Of a stretch of 64,000 nucleotides of DNA, positions 25,030-34,800 are shown in pieces. Each line of letters opens with the position of its first letter. The first letter of the stretch is position 1. The translations under genes and the position numbers were made by a program. Location: assembly GCA_937924895.1 (NCBI GenBank), contig CALEYP010000049.1, positions 12,803 through 76,802 of the forward strand, written 5' to 3'. The notes beneath the pieces are model-generated. The model searched no databases and had not been told where the DNA came from. It was given only the letters and a program-made list of their open reading frames with translations. This DNA comes from an uncultured Alphaproteobacteria bacterium (GTDB taxonomy: Bacteria; Pseudomonadota; Alphaproteobacteria; Puniceispirillales; Puniceispirillaceae).

Positions 25030-25913
25030 CAAATTGGCAAACGGCATGGCTTTTATGGCTGCAGGCGGAACGACGCTATCCTGAAAATACCTTGCAAGCC
25101 TATCAACGCGATTTCGAAGATTACTGCGGCTTCATCACGGCACGGCAGGGCGATATCGCCACACCTGATAGGGCGCTCTTTCGCCACTATTTAGCCGCAC
25201 TTCAGCAAAAAGGGCTCGCCAAGACAACAATTGCAAGGCGTGTCTCTTCTTTGCGGTCTTATTATCGCTATGGCTTAAAGCATGAAGGGGTCAGCCTACC
25301 AGATATCAGCTGGATGAAAGCACCGCGCGGTCACAAGCCGCTGCCAAAAGCCGTCTCAGGCGCACAAGCTGAAGCCTTACTCTCGGCACTTGCAAAAAAA
25401 GACCAAGATCCTTGGGTCACGCAAAGAGATACCGCGCTATTATTGCTCTTATATGGGGCTGGTTTACGATTATCAGAAGCATTATCTCTGACAGCTGGCC
25501 AATTACCGCTATCTGACTGGCTACGAATCACTGGCAAAGGCGGCAAGAGCCGTGATGTGCCTCTCTTGCCTGTGATTACCCAAACCATCCATCTCTATCA
25601 TGATGTGTGTCCCTTTGATCAACAAGGCACAGATCCGCTATTTGTCTCAATAAGAGGAAATGCCTTAGGGCCGCGCGCGGTGCAGAGATTGCTGGAAGAA
25701 TTGCGCCTCATGGCAAATCTGCCGGCGCACACCACGCCGCATGCCTTGCGCCATGCCTTTGCGACCTCACTTCTGGCAGGGGGTGGAGATTTGCGTGCCA
25801 TCCAACAATTACTAGGCCATGCCAGCCTATCCACAACACAGCTTTATACACATATTGATTCGGCTAGGCTTACCGATGTGCATCAACAAACCCATCCCCG
25901 AGCCAAAAAATAA
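25026..25913 (+). CDS. xerC: Tyrosine recombinase XerC
   Basis: A 295-residue site-specific recombinase that resolves chromosome dimers at dif. The N-terminal SAM-like core-binding domain spans WLLWLQAERRYPENTLQAY to GLKHEGV. Catalytic residues are visible: arginine in GAGLRLSEALSLT, lysine in GKGGKSRDVPLL, HxxR in HALRHAFATSLL, histidine in LLGHASLSTTQ and the tyrosine in LYTHID. XerC rather than XerD is inferred from the DUF484 neighbour. I chose ATG 25026, which overlaps the DUF484 stop. Confidence 0.9.
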   Translation: MTNWQTAWLLWLQAERRYPENTLQAYQRDFEDYCGFITARQGDIATPDRALFRHYLAALQQKGLAKTTIARRVSSLRSYYRYGLKHEGVSLPDISWMKAPRGHKPLPKAVSGAQAEALLSALAKKDQDPWVTQRDTALLLLLYGAGLRLSEALSLTAGQLPLSDWLRITGKGGKSRDVPLLPVITQTIHLYHDVCPFDQQGTDPLFVSIRGNALGPRAVQRLLEELRLMANLPAHTTPHALRHAFATSLLAGGGDLRAIQQLLGHASLSTTQLYTHIDSARLTDVHQQTHPRAKK

Positions 25914-25936
25914 GCCTGCTATGACGCAGGCTTATT
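25909..25936. terminator. Bidirectional terminator between xerC and lpdA
   Basis: aataagcctgc (25909-25919) and gcaggcttatt (25926-25936) form an 11-base perfect stem with a 6-base loop. The xerC stop codon lies in the left arm. It ends both the plus-strand xerC transcript and the minus-strand TCA operon. Confidence 0.75.
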
Positions 25937-25962
25937 CTATCATTCCTATAAAGCGGGGCAGA

Positions 25963-27366
25963 TTAGATATGAATGGCCCGCTTATCAACGGCAAGGGCCG
26001 CCTCTTTAATCGCTTCATTCATCGTTGGATGCCCGTGACATGTCCGTGCAATATCCTCAGATGACGCGCCAAAGGCCATAGCTGCGGCACACTCATGAAT
26101 CAATGTGCCAGCTTCATGTCCAATAATATGAACACCAAGCACTTTGTCCGTTGTGGCATCTGCTAGAATCTTCACAAACCCGTCTGTATGGCCGGTCGCT
26201 TTCGCACGGCTATTCGCTAGGAAAGGAAACACACCTTTATTGTAAGAGATGCCGGCTTCTTTTAGCGCTTCTTCTGTCTTACCTAATGTCGCAATTTCAG
26301 GGGCTGTATACACAATTCCTGGAACGGCATCATAATCGACATGGCCTGCATGACCTGCCATGATTTCCACTGCGGCAACGCCATCTTCTTCAGCCTTATG
26401 GGCAAGCATTGGCCCTTCAATCACATCACCAATGGCAAAAATACCTTCAATATTGGTTTCGAAATCTTCATCAACAGCAATCTGACCGCGATCTGTCAAA
26501 GCGACACCTAACTCATCTAAACCAAGGGCCGCTGTGGCAGGCTTTCGGCCCACAGAGACAAGCGCAATATCACAGCTAATCTCTCGCTCATTCCCGCCAT
26601 CAGCATCAGCGACGCGCAAAGTCACCCCTTTGGCAGAGCTCTTCGCGGATTTCACGGCTGTTGAAAGCTGGAAGTTGATCCCTTGCTTTTCCAATAGCGT
26701 TTTGAATTTGCTCGCCACTTCTTGATCCATGCCTGGCAGAATGCGTGGCAAGAATTCAATCACCTCAACCTCAGCACCAAGACGAGACCAAACTGTCCCC
26801 ATCTCTAGGCCAATATAGCCAGCACCAATCACGACAAGTTTCTTGGGAACCTTTGGCAGTGACAAGGCACCTGTTGAAGAGACGATCTTATTCTCGTCAA
26901 TCTCAATACCTGGAAGAGAGGCCGGCTCTGAACCAGACGCAATCAGGATTTTATCAGCTTGATAGGTACCCGCATCTGGGCCATCTGAGACAGTCACTTC
27001 CCCTTGTGCAGAAATCCGGGCTGTCCCTGTGAGGCGCTTGATTTTATTTTTCATGAACAGCAAATCAATGCCGCCTGTCAAAGATGAGACAATCTTATCC
27101 TTTGATGCCATCATGGCATCCAGATCAAGCGAGACCTTGCCAACCTTAACACCAAGGTCAGCAAGATGACCACCAGCGGCCGCCTCATATTTCTCTGAGC
27201 TATGAAGCAACGCTTTTGACGGGATACAACCGACATTCAGGCAAGTACCACCCAAAGTCTCTCTTTTATCGACAAGCGCCACTTTCATGCCCAATTGAGA
27301 GGCACGAATCGCCGCAACATAGCCACCAGGGCCACCACCAATGACAATCAGGTCAAACTGAGACAT
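25963..27366 (-). CDS. lpdA: Dihydrolipoyl dehydrogenase (E3)
   Basis: A 467-residue flavoenzyme that reoxidises dihydrolipoamide with NAD for the 2-oxoglutarate dehydrogenase complex. It has the FAD motif IVIGGGPGGYVAAIRA, the redox disulfide GGTCLNVGCIPSKALL, the NAD motif LVVIGAGYIGLEMGTV, and the C-terminal catalytic His-Glu region CHGHPTMNEAIKEAAL (usual form CHAHPT). It is the last gene of the sdh-mdh-suc-lpd block, four bases after sucB. Confidence 0.96.
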   Translation of the reverse strand: MSQFDLIVIGGGPGGYVAAIRASQLGMKVALVDKRETLGGTCLNVGCIPSKALLHSSEKYEAAAGGHLADLGVKVGKVSLDLDAMMASKDKIVSSLTGGIDLLFMKNKIKRLTGTARISAQGEVTVSDGPDAGTYQADKILIASGSEPASLPGIEIDENKIVSSTGALSLPKVPKKLVVIGAGYIGLEMGTVWSRLGAEVEVIEFLPRILPGMDQEVASKFKTLLEKQGINFQLSTAVKSAKSSAKGVTLRVADADGGNEREISCDIALVSVGRKPATAALGLDELGVALTDRGQIAVDEDFETNIEGIFAIGDVIEGPMLAHKAEEDGVAAVEIMAGHAGHVDYDAVPGIVYTAPEIATLGKTEEALKEAGISYNKGVFPFLANSRAKATGHTDGFVKILADATTDKVLGVHIIGHEAGTLIHECAAAMAFGASSEDIARTCHGHPTMNEAIKEAALAVDKRAIHI

Positions 27367-27370
27367 GGGC

Positions 27371-28615
27371 TTATACTCCTAATAGTAAGCGGCGTGGATC
27401 TTCGATTGATTCCTTAATGCGGACGAGGAAGGATACGGCCTCTCTGCCATCAATGATGCGGTGATCATAAGAAAGCGCCAAATACATCATTGGGCGAATT
27501 TCAACCTTATCACCCACGGCCACAGGGCGCTTTTGAATCTTATGCATGCCCAAAATCGCTGATTGTGGTGGGTTGATAATTGGTGTCGACATCAATGAGC
27601 CATAAACCCCGCCATTTGAAATGGTGAAAGTGCCATTCATCATATCAGCCGGACCAAGTTTGCCATCGCGCGCTCTGATGCCAAAATCAGCAATCGTCTT
27701 TTCCACTGTTGAAAGAGACATATCTTGTGCATCTTTCAAGACAGGCACGACCAAACCTTGCGGTGTGCCTACGGCAACACCAATATTATAGAAATTCTTA
27801 TAGATGATATCATCACCATGAATCTCGGCATTGACGGCTGGGAATTCTTGCAAGGCTGTGATTGCTGCTTTGACAAACATCCCCATAAAGCCAAGGCGCG
27901 CGCCATGGTTCTTTTCGAAATCTTCTTTATATTCCGCACGCAATGCCATGAGCGCAGACATATCTACCTCGTTAAAGGTGGTGAGCATGGCTGCTGTATT
28001 TTGGGCCTCTTTCAAGCGCTGTGCGATAATACGGCGTAGACGTGACATTGGGACACGCTCTTCGCGTACATCATCTGTACGCGGCTGAACTGCTGCTGGC
28101 GCTGCTGGTGAGGCGGCTTTACCAATACCCTTGGCAATCGCATCTTGGACATCGGCCTTCGTCAAACGCCCCTCTTTACCTGTCGCTGGGATAGCAGCAG
28201 GGTTGAGGTTATTCTCTTCCACCAAACGACGCACAGCTGGTGATAAGGTGTGTTGTGTTGCAGCTGCTGCGACGGGCGCTGCTGGGGCTGGCTTAGCAGG
28301 CGCGGCCGGTGCCGGCGTAGCGGCGGCCGGTGCAGCGGCAGCTTTCGCCGGCGCTGCATCAGTTTTCGCAGGCGCTGCCCCTTCTTCCATCATGGCAAGC
28401 AAGGCGCCTACTTCAACTGTGGCGCCTTCTGATGCGACAAGATCACTAAGCGTGCCATTGGCAGGGGCGGGGACTTCAAGAGTCACCTTATCCGTTTCAA
28501 GCTCTACCACAGGCTCATCTGCTGCAACAGCGTCTCCTGCCTGTTTCATCCACCGAGCCACCGTTGCTTCCACAACAGATTCACCTAATGTTGGCACTTT
28601 GATTTCGATAGCCAT
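27371..28615 (-). CDS. sucB: Dihydrolipoyllysine succinyltransferase (2-oxoglutarate dehydrogenase E2)
   Basis: A 414-residue E2. One lipoyl domain with the modified lysine in ELETDKVTLEVPAP, an alanine/proline-rich linker, a subunit-binding domain (LSPAVRRLVEENNLNP, GKEGRLTKADV), and a catalytic domain ending in SYDHRIIDGREAVSFL with the HxxxDG active site. The ATG at 28615 has an AAAGGA site. Upstream in-frame codons to 28678 fall outside homology. Confidence 0.95.
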   Translation of the reverse strand: MAIEIKVPTLGESVVEATVARWMKQAGDAVAADEPVVELETDKVTLEVPAPANGTLSDLVASEGATVEVGALLAMMEEGAAPAKTDAAPAKAAAAPAAATPAPAAPAKPAPAAPVAAAATQHTLSPAVRRLVEENNLNPAAIPATGKEGRLTKADVQDAIAKGIGKAASPAAPAAVQPRTDDVREERVPMSRLRRIIAQRLKEAQNTAAMLTTFNEVDMSALMALRAEYKEDFEKNHGARLGFMGMFVKAAITALQEFPAVNAEIHGDDIIYKNFYNIGVAVGTPQGLVVPVLKDAQDMSLSTVEKTIADFGIRARDGKLGPADMMNGTFTISNGGVYGSLMSTPIINPPQSAILGMHKIQKRPVAVGDKVEIRPMMYLALSYDHRIIDGREAVSFLVRIKESIEDPRRLLLGV

Positions 28616-28655
28616 GCTATATTCCTTTCGCCCGTTCCCCTTAAGACTAGACGTC

Positions 28656-31508
28656 CTATGATGATGCGCCAAGCGCATCCTTTACTAATTGTTCTTGTTC
28701 CCGATTATGGCGTGATAATGACCCTGTGGCAGGTGAAGCTGCGGCTGCCCGACCAGCATAATGCGGGCGTGTCGCTGTCATTGAGGCATCTGCCATGGCT
28801 GCTTCAATGTCATCTCTCACAAAATGCCAGCTACCCATATTCATAGGCTCTTCCTGACACCAGACGACCTCTGCTTTTGGTGTTTGTGCGAGAATTTTTG
28901 CCAAGCTTTTACGTGGGAAAGGATAGAGCTGTTCCGCACGTAGCAATTTCACATCATGGCGCTGTTGCTCATCACGTGCTGCTTCCAAATCATAATAGAC
29001 CTTGCCCGAACAAATCACGATGCGTGATACGCCCTTATCCACAACGCTTGCATTCACCTCATCCAAAATCCGGTGGAATGACGTGCCTGGTCCCATATCT
29101 GCCAGATCAGAGACACAGCCCTTATGACGCAATAGAGATTTTGGTGTCATCACAACAAGAGGCTTTCTGAAATCACGCCTCACCTGGCGGCGCAATACAT
29201 GGAAGTAGTTTGCTGGTGTTGTGCAATTGACGACTTGCATATTATCTTCGGCGCAAAGCTGCAAATACCGTTCGAGACGCGCAGAGGAATGCTCTGGTCC
29301 TTGACCTTCATAGCCATGAGGCAGCAACAGAACCAAGCCATTCATCCGCAGCCATTTTGCTTCACCAGAAGAAATAAACTGGTCAACAACCACCTGCGCG
29401 CCATTGGCGAAATCACCAAATTGCGCTTCCCACATAACCAAGGCATTTGGTTCAGCTTGTGCAAAACCATATTCAAACCCCATCACAGAGGCCTCTGAGA
29501 GCGGTGAGTCAATGACCTCAAATGCCCCCTGATCATCTGACAAGGTCATCAAAGGTGTATGACGTGTCTCATTCACCTGATCGACAAAGACAGCATGGCG
29601 TTGTGAAAAGGTACCACGGCATGAATCCTGGCCTGATAGGCGCACAGGATTACCCTCAAGCAATAATGAGCCAAAAGCCAAATGCTCAGCCGTTGCCCAA
29701 TCCAGACCCGCACCTGAAGAGATAGCTTTCTGACGAGCCTCAATCACACGCTTTAGCTTGGAATGAATCGTCACACCGTCTGGTACGGTGGTAATGACAT
29801 CGCCAATCTTGCGCAACATATCAAGCGAGACAGCGGTATCACCTTGGCGACGCTCACCTGTTGCCACTTGCAAGCCTGACCACTGGCCTTCAAGCCAATC
29901 AGCTTTATTCGGCTTATAGGTCGCGCCAATTTCAAACTCTTCATCAAGATGCGCATTATGCTCATCAATGATGGATTGAAGCTGATCCTGCGATAAGATA
30001 TTTTCTTGCACCAACCGGTTGCCATAAATCTCACGAACTGACGGCTGTGTCGCAATCTTCTTGTACATTTGGGGCTGTGTGAATGACGGCTCATCGCCCT
30101 CATTATGCCCGAAACGGCGATAACAGAAGATATCAAGCACCACATCAACACCAAAGGTCTGGCGGAATTCAGTCGCAATACGCGCGGCATGCACCACAGC
30201 CTCTGCATCATCACCATTCACATGCAAGATTGGCGCCATGACCATCTTTGCGACATCTGTGGGATAAGGAGATGAGCGTGAATAATGCGGGCTTGTGGTA
30301 AAACCGATTTGGTTATTTACGATGATATGGATGGTCCCGCCTGTGCGATAGCCACGCAATGCCGAAAAGGCAAAGGTCTCAGCGACAACACCCTGACCCG
30401 CAAATGCCGCATCACCATGCAGCAAAATACCAACCACTTCACGTCTTTCAACATCATCACGCTGTTCCTGTTTGGCACGGACACGGCCGATCACAACAGG
30501 GTCAACGATTTCTAGATGAGAGGGATTCGGTGCCAATGAGAGATGGATGTCATTCTCATCAAAATTCCGGTCTGATGAAGCCCCCATATGATATTTCACA
30601 TCGCCAGAGCCACCTGCTTCTTCCGGATTGGCAAGGTTCCCCAAAAATTCAGATGTAATCGCACGGAACGGCTTGCGCATCACATTATTTAGCACATTCA
30701 AGCGGCCGCGATGTGCCATCCCAATGACAACTTCTTTCAAGCCAAGCTGACCGCCACGCTTCAGGATTTGCTCCAATGCGGGAATAATCGCTTCACCGCC
30801 ATCAAGGCCAAAACGCTTTGTGCCAACATATTTCTTATGGAGGAATTTCTCAAAATTCTCAGCATGGACGAGCTTTTCAAAGATCGCAACCTTGCCTCTA
30901 TCTGTGAATTCTGTGCGATTATGAATCGCTTCGATTCGCTCTTGAATCCATGCTTTTTGGGCAGGATCCTGAATATGCATAAATTCGACGCCAATTGTTG
31001 AACAATATGTCTCGCGCAAAATCGCAAGGATTTCGTTCAATGTAGCAATTTCTAAACCCAAAACATAATTGATGAAGATAGGGCGATCATAATCAGCTTC
31101 GGTAAAGCCATAGGTCGCTGGATCAAGTTCTGGGTGAATTTCTTTTTCTTGCAAACCTAACGGGTCAAGCTCAGCCAGCAAATGACCTCTGATACGATAC
31201 GCACGAATCAACATTATCGCCCGCAACGAATCCAAGGTCGCAGAGCGGACATCGCCCGCAATCAGGTCACGATTGCCAGCAATCCCTTTCGCGACAGCTT
31301 TAATTGAGGCATCAGGATCATGAGCACCAACCACCTGTGATGGCGCTTTCCCCCAGCTCGGGCGATACTCTTCTTCGATGGCGAGTGTGCCTAGAGTGGC
31401 GAAATAGTCCGCCCATTCGGCATCGACATTATTGGGGTTATCTGACCATGCTTTATGCATTTCAGAGATAAAAGTGGCGTTGGCACCATAAAGGAAGCTG
31501 TTATCCAT
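28656..31508 (-). CDS. sucA: 2-oxoglutarate dehydrogenase E1
   Basis: A 950-residue thiamine diphosphate enzyme that decarboxylates 2-oxoglutarate and transfers succinyl to E2. Landmarks include the N-terminal FLYGANATFISEMHKAW, RAYRIRGHLLAELDPL, the ThDP/Mg region DVVLDIFCYRRFGHNEGDEP, and MAHRGRLNVLNNVM. The C-terminal LLPHGYEGQGPEHSSARLER and WCQEEPMNMGSW complete the E1o signature. A 102-base gap separates it from sucD; a TATAAT occurs there but without a clear -35. Confidence 0.96.
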   Translation of the reverse strand: MDNSFLYGANATFISEMHKAWSDNPNNVDAEWADYFATLGTLAIEEEYRPSWGKAPSQVVGAHDPDASIKAVAKGIAGNRDLIAGDVRSATLDSLRAIMLIRAYRIRGHLLAELDPLGLQEKEIHPELDPATYGFTEADYDRPIFINYVLGLEIATLNEILAILRETYCSTIGVEFMHIQDPAQKAWIQERIEAIHNRTEFTDRGKVAIFEKLVHAENFEKFLHKKYVGTKRFGLDGGEAIIPALEQILKRGGQLGLKEVVIGMAHRGRLNVLNNVMRKPFRAITSEFLGNLANPEEAGGSGDVKYHMGASSDRNFDENDIHLSLAPNPSHLEIVDPVVIGRVRAKQEQRDDVERREVVGILLHGDAAFAGQGVVAETFAFSALRGYRTGGTIHIIVNNQIGFTTSPHYSRSSPYPTDVAKMVMAPILHVNGDDAEAVVHAARIATEFRQTFGVDVVLDIFCYRRFGHNEGDEPSFTQPQMYKKIATQPSVREIYGNRLVQENILSQDQLQSIIDEHNAHLDEEFEIGATYKPNKADWLEGQWSGLQVATGERRQGDTAVSLDMLRKIGDVITTVPDGVTIHSKLKRVIEARQKAISSGAGLDWATAEHLAFGSLLLEGNPVRLSGQDSCRGTFSQRHAVFVDQVNETRHTPLMTLSDDQGAFEVIDSPLSEASVMGFEYGFAQAEPNALVMWEAQFGDFANGAQVVVDQFISSGEAKWLRMNGLVLLLPHGYEGQGPEHSSARLERYLQLCAEDNMQVVNCTTPANYFHVLRRQVRRDFRKPLVVMTPKSLLRHKGCVSDLADMGPGTSFHRILDEVNASVVDKGVSRIVICSGKVYYDLEAARDEQQRHDVKLLRAEQLYPFPRKSLAKILAQTPKAEVVWCQEEPMNMGSWHFVRDDIEAAMADASMTATRPHYAGRAAAASPATGSLSRHNREQEQLVKDALGASS

Positions 31509-31610
31509 GTGTGTTACCCAATGTGCTTGCTATTATATTATCGCTTCAGGGTCGCTAGCTCACCTTAGCGCAATTACTAAGATGAGCCAATTCTCGTTGC
31601 TTCGGGTTTT

Positions 31611-32495
31611 TTAAGATGCGAAAGAGGCAATTGCCTTTTGAATCGCATTCCCCAAATCAGCCGGTGATGAGGCCATCACAAAGCCAGCTTGTGACATGGC
31701 GTCGATTTTATCAGAGGCGGCACCGCTGCCACCTGCCACAATCGCACCAGCATGACCCATGCGACGACCAGGAGGCGCTGTTTGCCCTGCAATAAAGCCT
31801 GCAATTGGCTTCTTCTTGGCATGAGCTGCATAGTACGCTGCCGCTTCTTCTTCGGCGGAGCCACCAATTTCACCAATCATCACAATGGCTTCTGTTTGAT
31901 CATCATTCAAGAACAGATCAAGGCAATCAATAAAGTTCGTGCCATTCACAGGGTCACCACCAATACCGATACAGGTTGATTGACCAAGACCAGCCGCTGT
32001 TGTTTGTGCCACAGCTTCATAGGTCAATGTGCCAGAACGTGACACGATACCAATCTTACCAGCTTGGTGAATATGGCCTGGCATAATCCCAATCTTACAT
32101 TCACCTGGTGTGATGATACCAGGGCAGTTTGGCCCGATCAGGCGGCTTTGTGACCCTTCAAGCGCACGCTTTACCGCAACCATATCCATCACAGGAATAC
32201 CTTCTGTGATACAAACGATTAGCTCAATGCCTGCTTCAATGGCTTCAAGAATAGAATCTGCCGCAAAAGGTGGCGGTACATAAATGACAGAGGCATTCGC
32301 ATCCGTGGCGGCTCTGGCATCTGCCACAGTGTTAAAGACTGGCAGACCCAAATGTGTCTGACCACCTTTGCCTGGTGTGACACCGCCAACCATGTTGGTG
32401 CCATAGGCAATTGCCTGCTCAGAGTGGAATGTGCCTTGTGCGCCTGTAAAGCCCTGGCAGATAACACGTGTGTTCTTATTCACTAATACTGACAT
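31611..32495 (-). CDS. sucD: Succinyl-CoA synthetase alpha subunit
   Basis: A 294-residue CoA-binding subunit for substrate-level phosphorylation from succinyl-CoA. It has MSVLVNKNTRVICQGFTGAQ at the start, GGVTPGKGGQTHLGLPVFN, and the phosphohistidine loop GRRMGHAGAIVAGGSG. It starts 4 bases after the sucC stop. The CoA-binding domain is N-terminal and the ligase domain C-terminal, as usual. Confidence 0.97.
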   Translation of the reverse strand: MSVLVNKNTRVICQGFTGAQGTFHSEQAIAYGTNMVGGVTPGKGGQTHLGLPVFNTVADARAATDANASVIYVPPPFAADSILEAIEAGIELIVCITEGIPVMDMVAVKRALEGSQSRLIGPNCPGIITPGECKIGIMPGHIHQAGKIGIVSRSGTLTYEAVAQTTAAGLGQSTCIGIGGDPVNGTNFIDCLDLFLNDDQTEAIVMIGEIGGSAEEEAAAYYAAHAKKKPIAGFIAGQTAPPGRRMGHAGAIVAGGSGAASDKIDAMSQAGFVMASSPADLGNAIQKAIASFAS

Positions 32496-32499
32496 AAGC

Positions 32500-33666
32500 T
32501 TAGGCCCCCTTCACCGCAGCAACAATCTTCTTCGCAGCATCTGCTAGATCATCTGCTGGAATAATGGCAAGACCTGAGCCTGCCATAATGGCTTTACCTT
32601 CTTCGACATTCGTCCCTTCGAGACGCACCACAAGTGGCTTTGTTAAGCCAAGATCACGCGCGGCACTGACCACACCATCGGCAATGATATCGCACCGCAT
32701 GATGCCGCCAAAAATATTCACTAAGATCCCTTTCACATTGTCATCTGACAAAATGATCTTAAAGGCCTCTGTGACTTTCTCTTTGGTCGCGCCGCCACCA
32801 ACATCAAGGAAGTTAGCAGGCTCGCCACCTTCTAGCTTGATGATATCCATGGTTGCCATCGCCAACCCTGCGCCATTAACCATACAGCCAATATCACCAT
32901 CCAATTTGATATAGTTTAGATCAAATTCAGACGCTCTAATCTCGGCTGGATCTTCTTCTGTTAAATCGCGAAGCTCCATAATATCGGCATGACGGAACAA
33001 GGCGTTATCATCAAACCCGATTTTGGCATCAAGCGCGATGAGATCACCATCACCTGTGACAACAAGCGGGTTAATTTCAATCATGGCAGCATCTTTTTCA
33101 CAAAAGGCACGATAGATACCTTTTAAGAACGGGCCAGCCTTTTTCGCGGTATCACCGCTTAGACCCAAATCATTAGCGATACGACGAATATGATGCGGCA
33201 TCATGCCAGTCGCAGGGTCGATTGATAATGTGAGGATTTTCTCTGGTGTCGAGGCTGCCACTTCTTCAATATCCATACCGCCTTCTGTTGAGGCGATGAT
33301 GGTCACTTGTGATGTGGCTCTATCAACCAACATAGATAGATATAATTCTGTACCAATATCACAGCCATCTTCGATATAAAGGCGCTGAACCTCTTTGCCG
33401 GCTGGGCCTGTTTGATGCGTGACCAATGTCATGCCAAGCATTGTTTCAGCTTCACGGCGCACATCATCGATTGATTTTACAACCTTAACACCGCCGGCTT
33501 TACCGCGGCCACCAGCATGAATCTGTGCTTTGACCACATAAACAGGTCCGCCCAATGTTTCAGCTGCTTTGACAGCTTCATCAACAGAAAAGGCCGCAAT
33601 CCCTTTAGCGACATTCACGCCGTACTCAGCCAATAAGGCTTTGGCCTGATGCTCATGAATATTCAT
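32500..33666 (-). CDS. sucC: Succinyl-CoA synthetase beta subunit
   Basis: A 388-residue nucleotide-binding subunit. ATP-grasp features are MNIHEHQAKALLAEYGV, KAQIHAGGRGKAGGVK, and AMIEINPLVVTGDGDLIALD; the C-terminal LVNIFGGIMRCDIIADGVV and VRLEGTNVEEGKAIM match the CoA ligase domain. The 68-base gap to mdh holds the mdh terminator and a possible promoter (TATAGA -10 with a weak TTGGCG -35), so sucCDAB-lpdA may have its own start site. Confidence 0.97.
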   Translation of the reverse strand: MNIHEHQAKALLAEYGVNVAKGIAAFSVDEAVKAAETLGGPVYVVKAQIHAGGRGKAGGVKVVKSIDDVRREAETMLGMTLVTHQTGPAGKEVQRLYIEDGCDIGTELYLSMLVDRATSQVTIIASTEGGMDIEEVAASTPEKILTLSIDPATGMMPHHIRRIANDLGLSGDTAKKAGPFLKGIYRAFCEKDAAMIEINPLVVTGDGDLIALDAKIGFDDNALFRHADIMELRDLTEEDPAEIRASEFDLNYIKLDGDIGCMVNGAGLAMATMDIIKLEGGEPANFLDVGGGATKEKVTEAFKIILSDDNVKGILVNIFGGIMRCDIIADGVVSAARDLGLTKPLVVRLEGTNVEEGKAIMAGSGLAIIPADDLADAAKKIVAAVKGA

Positions 33667-33720
33667 TTTTTCACCCTACTTTTCACGAAAGTCTATAACG
33701 CGTTCACTGGCAGATACGCC

Positions 33721-33747
33721 AAAAAAAAACGGGTCTATTCGACCCGT
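33721..33747 (-). terminator. Intrinsic terminator overlapping the end of mdh
   Basis: Read on the minus strand, ACGGGTC (33747-33741) and GACCCGT (33735-33729) form a 7-base stem with the mdh stop codon beginning in the 5-base loop, followed by a run of eight more T (33728-33721). The terminator is thus partly coded by the last three mdh codons. It separates mdh from sucC transcription. Confidence 0.8.
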
Positions 33748-34685
33748 CCTGTAATTTCGTTCAATGTCTTCACGGCATTAACTGAATGATCAAACATGGC
33801 TTGTTCTTCCTCATTCAAGTTAATTTCAACAACACGTTCGACACCATTGGCACCAAGAACGGTTGGCACACCAACATACATGCCATCTAGCCCATAGGCG
33901 CCATCAACATAAGCAGCACATGGCAAGACACGCTTTTTATCTTTCAAATAGGCTTCTGCCATCTCAATCGCAGATGAGGCTGGAGCGTAGAAGGCTGAGC
34001 CTGTCTTAAGCAAGCCCACAATCTCAGCGCCGCCGTCTCTTGTGCGTTGTACAATCTCGTCAATCTTCTCTTGTGTTGACCAGCCCATCGCAATCAAATC
34101 TGGCACTGGGATGCCGGCCACTGTGGAATAGCGCACCAATGGCACCATTGTATCGCCATGACCACCAAGAACAAACGCTGTGACATCTTGAACTGAGACA
34201 TTAAATTCTTCAGCCAAGAAATAACGGAAGCGGGCCGAATCAAGCACACCAGCCATGCCAACAACTTTATTTGTTGGTAAACCAGATGCACGCTGCAAGA
34301 CACCAACCATCGCGTCAAGCGGGTTCGTGATACAAATCACAAAGGCATTTGGGCAATTATCTTTAATGCCCGCGCCCACTTGCTTCATCACATTTGTGTT
34401 AATCTCGACCAAGTCATCACGGCTCATGCCAGGCTTACGAGCGACACCAGCTGTTACAATCACAACATCAGCATCTTTCAAGGCGCTGTAATCATTGGCA
34501 CCAGATACATCGGCATTAAAGCCTTCAATAGGACTTGCTTGGGCAATATCAAGCGCTTTGCCTTGTGGAATACCTTCTGCAATATCAAACAGAACAACAT
34601 CACCCATTTCTTTTAAGCCAGCCAAAAGCGCCAATGTGCCGCCAATATTGCCTGAACCGATGAGTGCGATTTTATTACGTGCCAT
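33735..34685 (-). CDS. mdh: Malate dehydrogenase (LDH-like type)
   Basis: A 316-residue NAD-dependent enzyme that makes oxaloacetate. It has the Rossmann motif IALIGSGNIGGTLALLAG, the substrate arginines in ARKPGMSRDDL, NPLDAMVGVLQRASGLP and the catalytic histidine in VLGGHGDTMVPLVRY. This is the lactate dehydrogenase-like form common in Alphaproteobacteria. The start has a GGGGGAAA site. It lies between zapE and sucC, with a 115-base upstream gap. Confidence 0.97.
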   Translation of the reverse strand: MARNKIALIGSGNIGGTLALLAGLKEMGDVVLFDIAEGIPQGKALDIAQASPIEGFNADVSGANDYSALKDADVVIVTAGVARKPGMSRDDLVEINTNVMKQVGAGIKDNCPNAFVICITNPLDAMVGVLQRASGLPTNKVVGMAGVLDSARFRYFLAEEFNVSVQDVTAFVLGGHGDTMVPLVRYSTVAGIPVPDLIAMGWSTQEKIDEIVQRTRDGGAEIVGLLKTGSAFYAPASSAIEMAEAYLKDKKRVLPCAAYVDGAYGLDGMYVGVPTVLGANGVERVVEINLNEEEQAMFDHSVNAVKTLNEITGRVE

Positions 34686-34731
34686 GATTTCCCCCTAAAT
34701 GAAATCCGGTGAGGCGAGAATACCTCAGTAA

Positions 34732-34745
34732 GCCAATAAATTGGC
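34732..34745. promoter_or_regulatory. Inverted repeat upstream of mdh
   Basis: gccaat and attggc (34732-34737 and 34740-34745) are exact inverted arms two bases apart, 47 bases before the mdh start, in a 115-base gap. The size fits a protein-binding site or small hairpin. No known consensus is recognised. Confidence 0.3.
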
Positions 34746-34800
34746 GGATAGGACAAGTTGCCGCACTTTTACGCCAATAGCCCGTGGAAATCAAGATAAA

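Noticed and set aside
28131..28661. 176-codon open frame opposite sucB
   Set aside because: It is the antisense of the alanine/proline-rich linker and lipoyl region; low-complexity GC-rich DNA keeps several frames open. sucB is certain.
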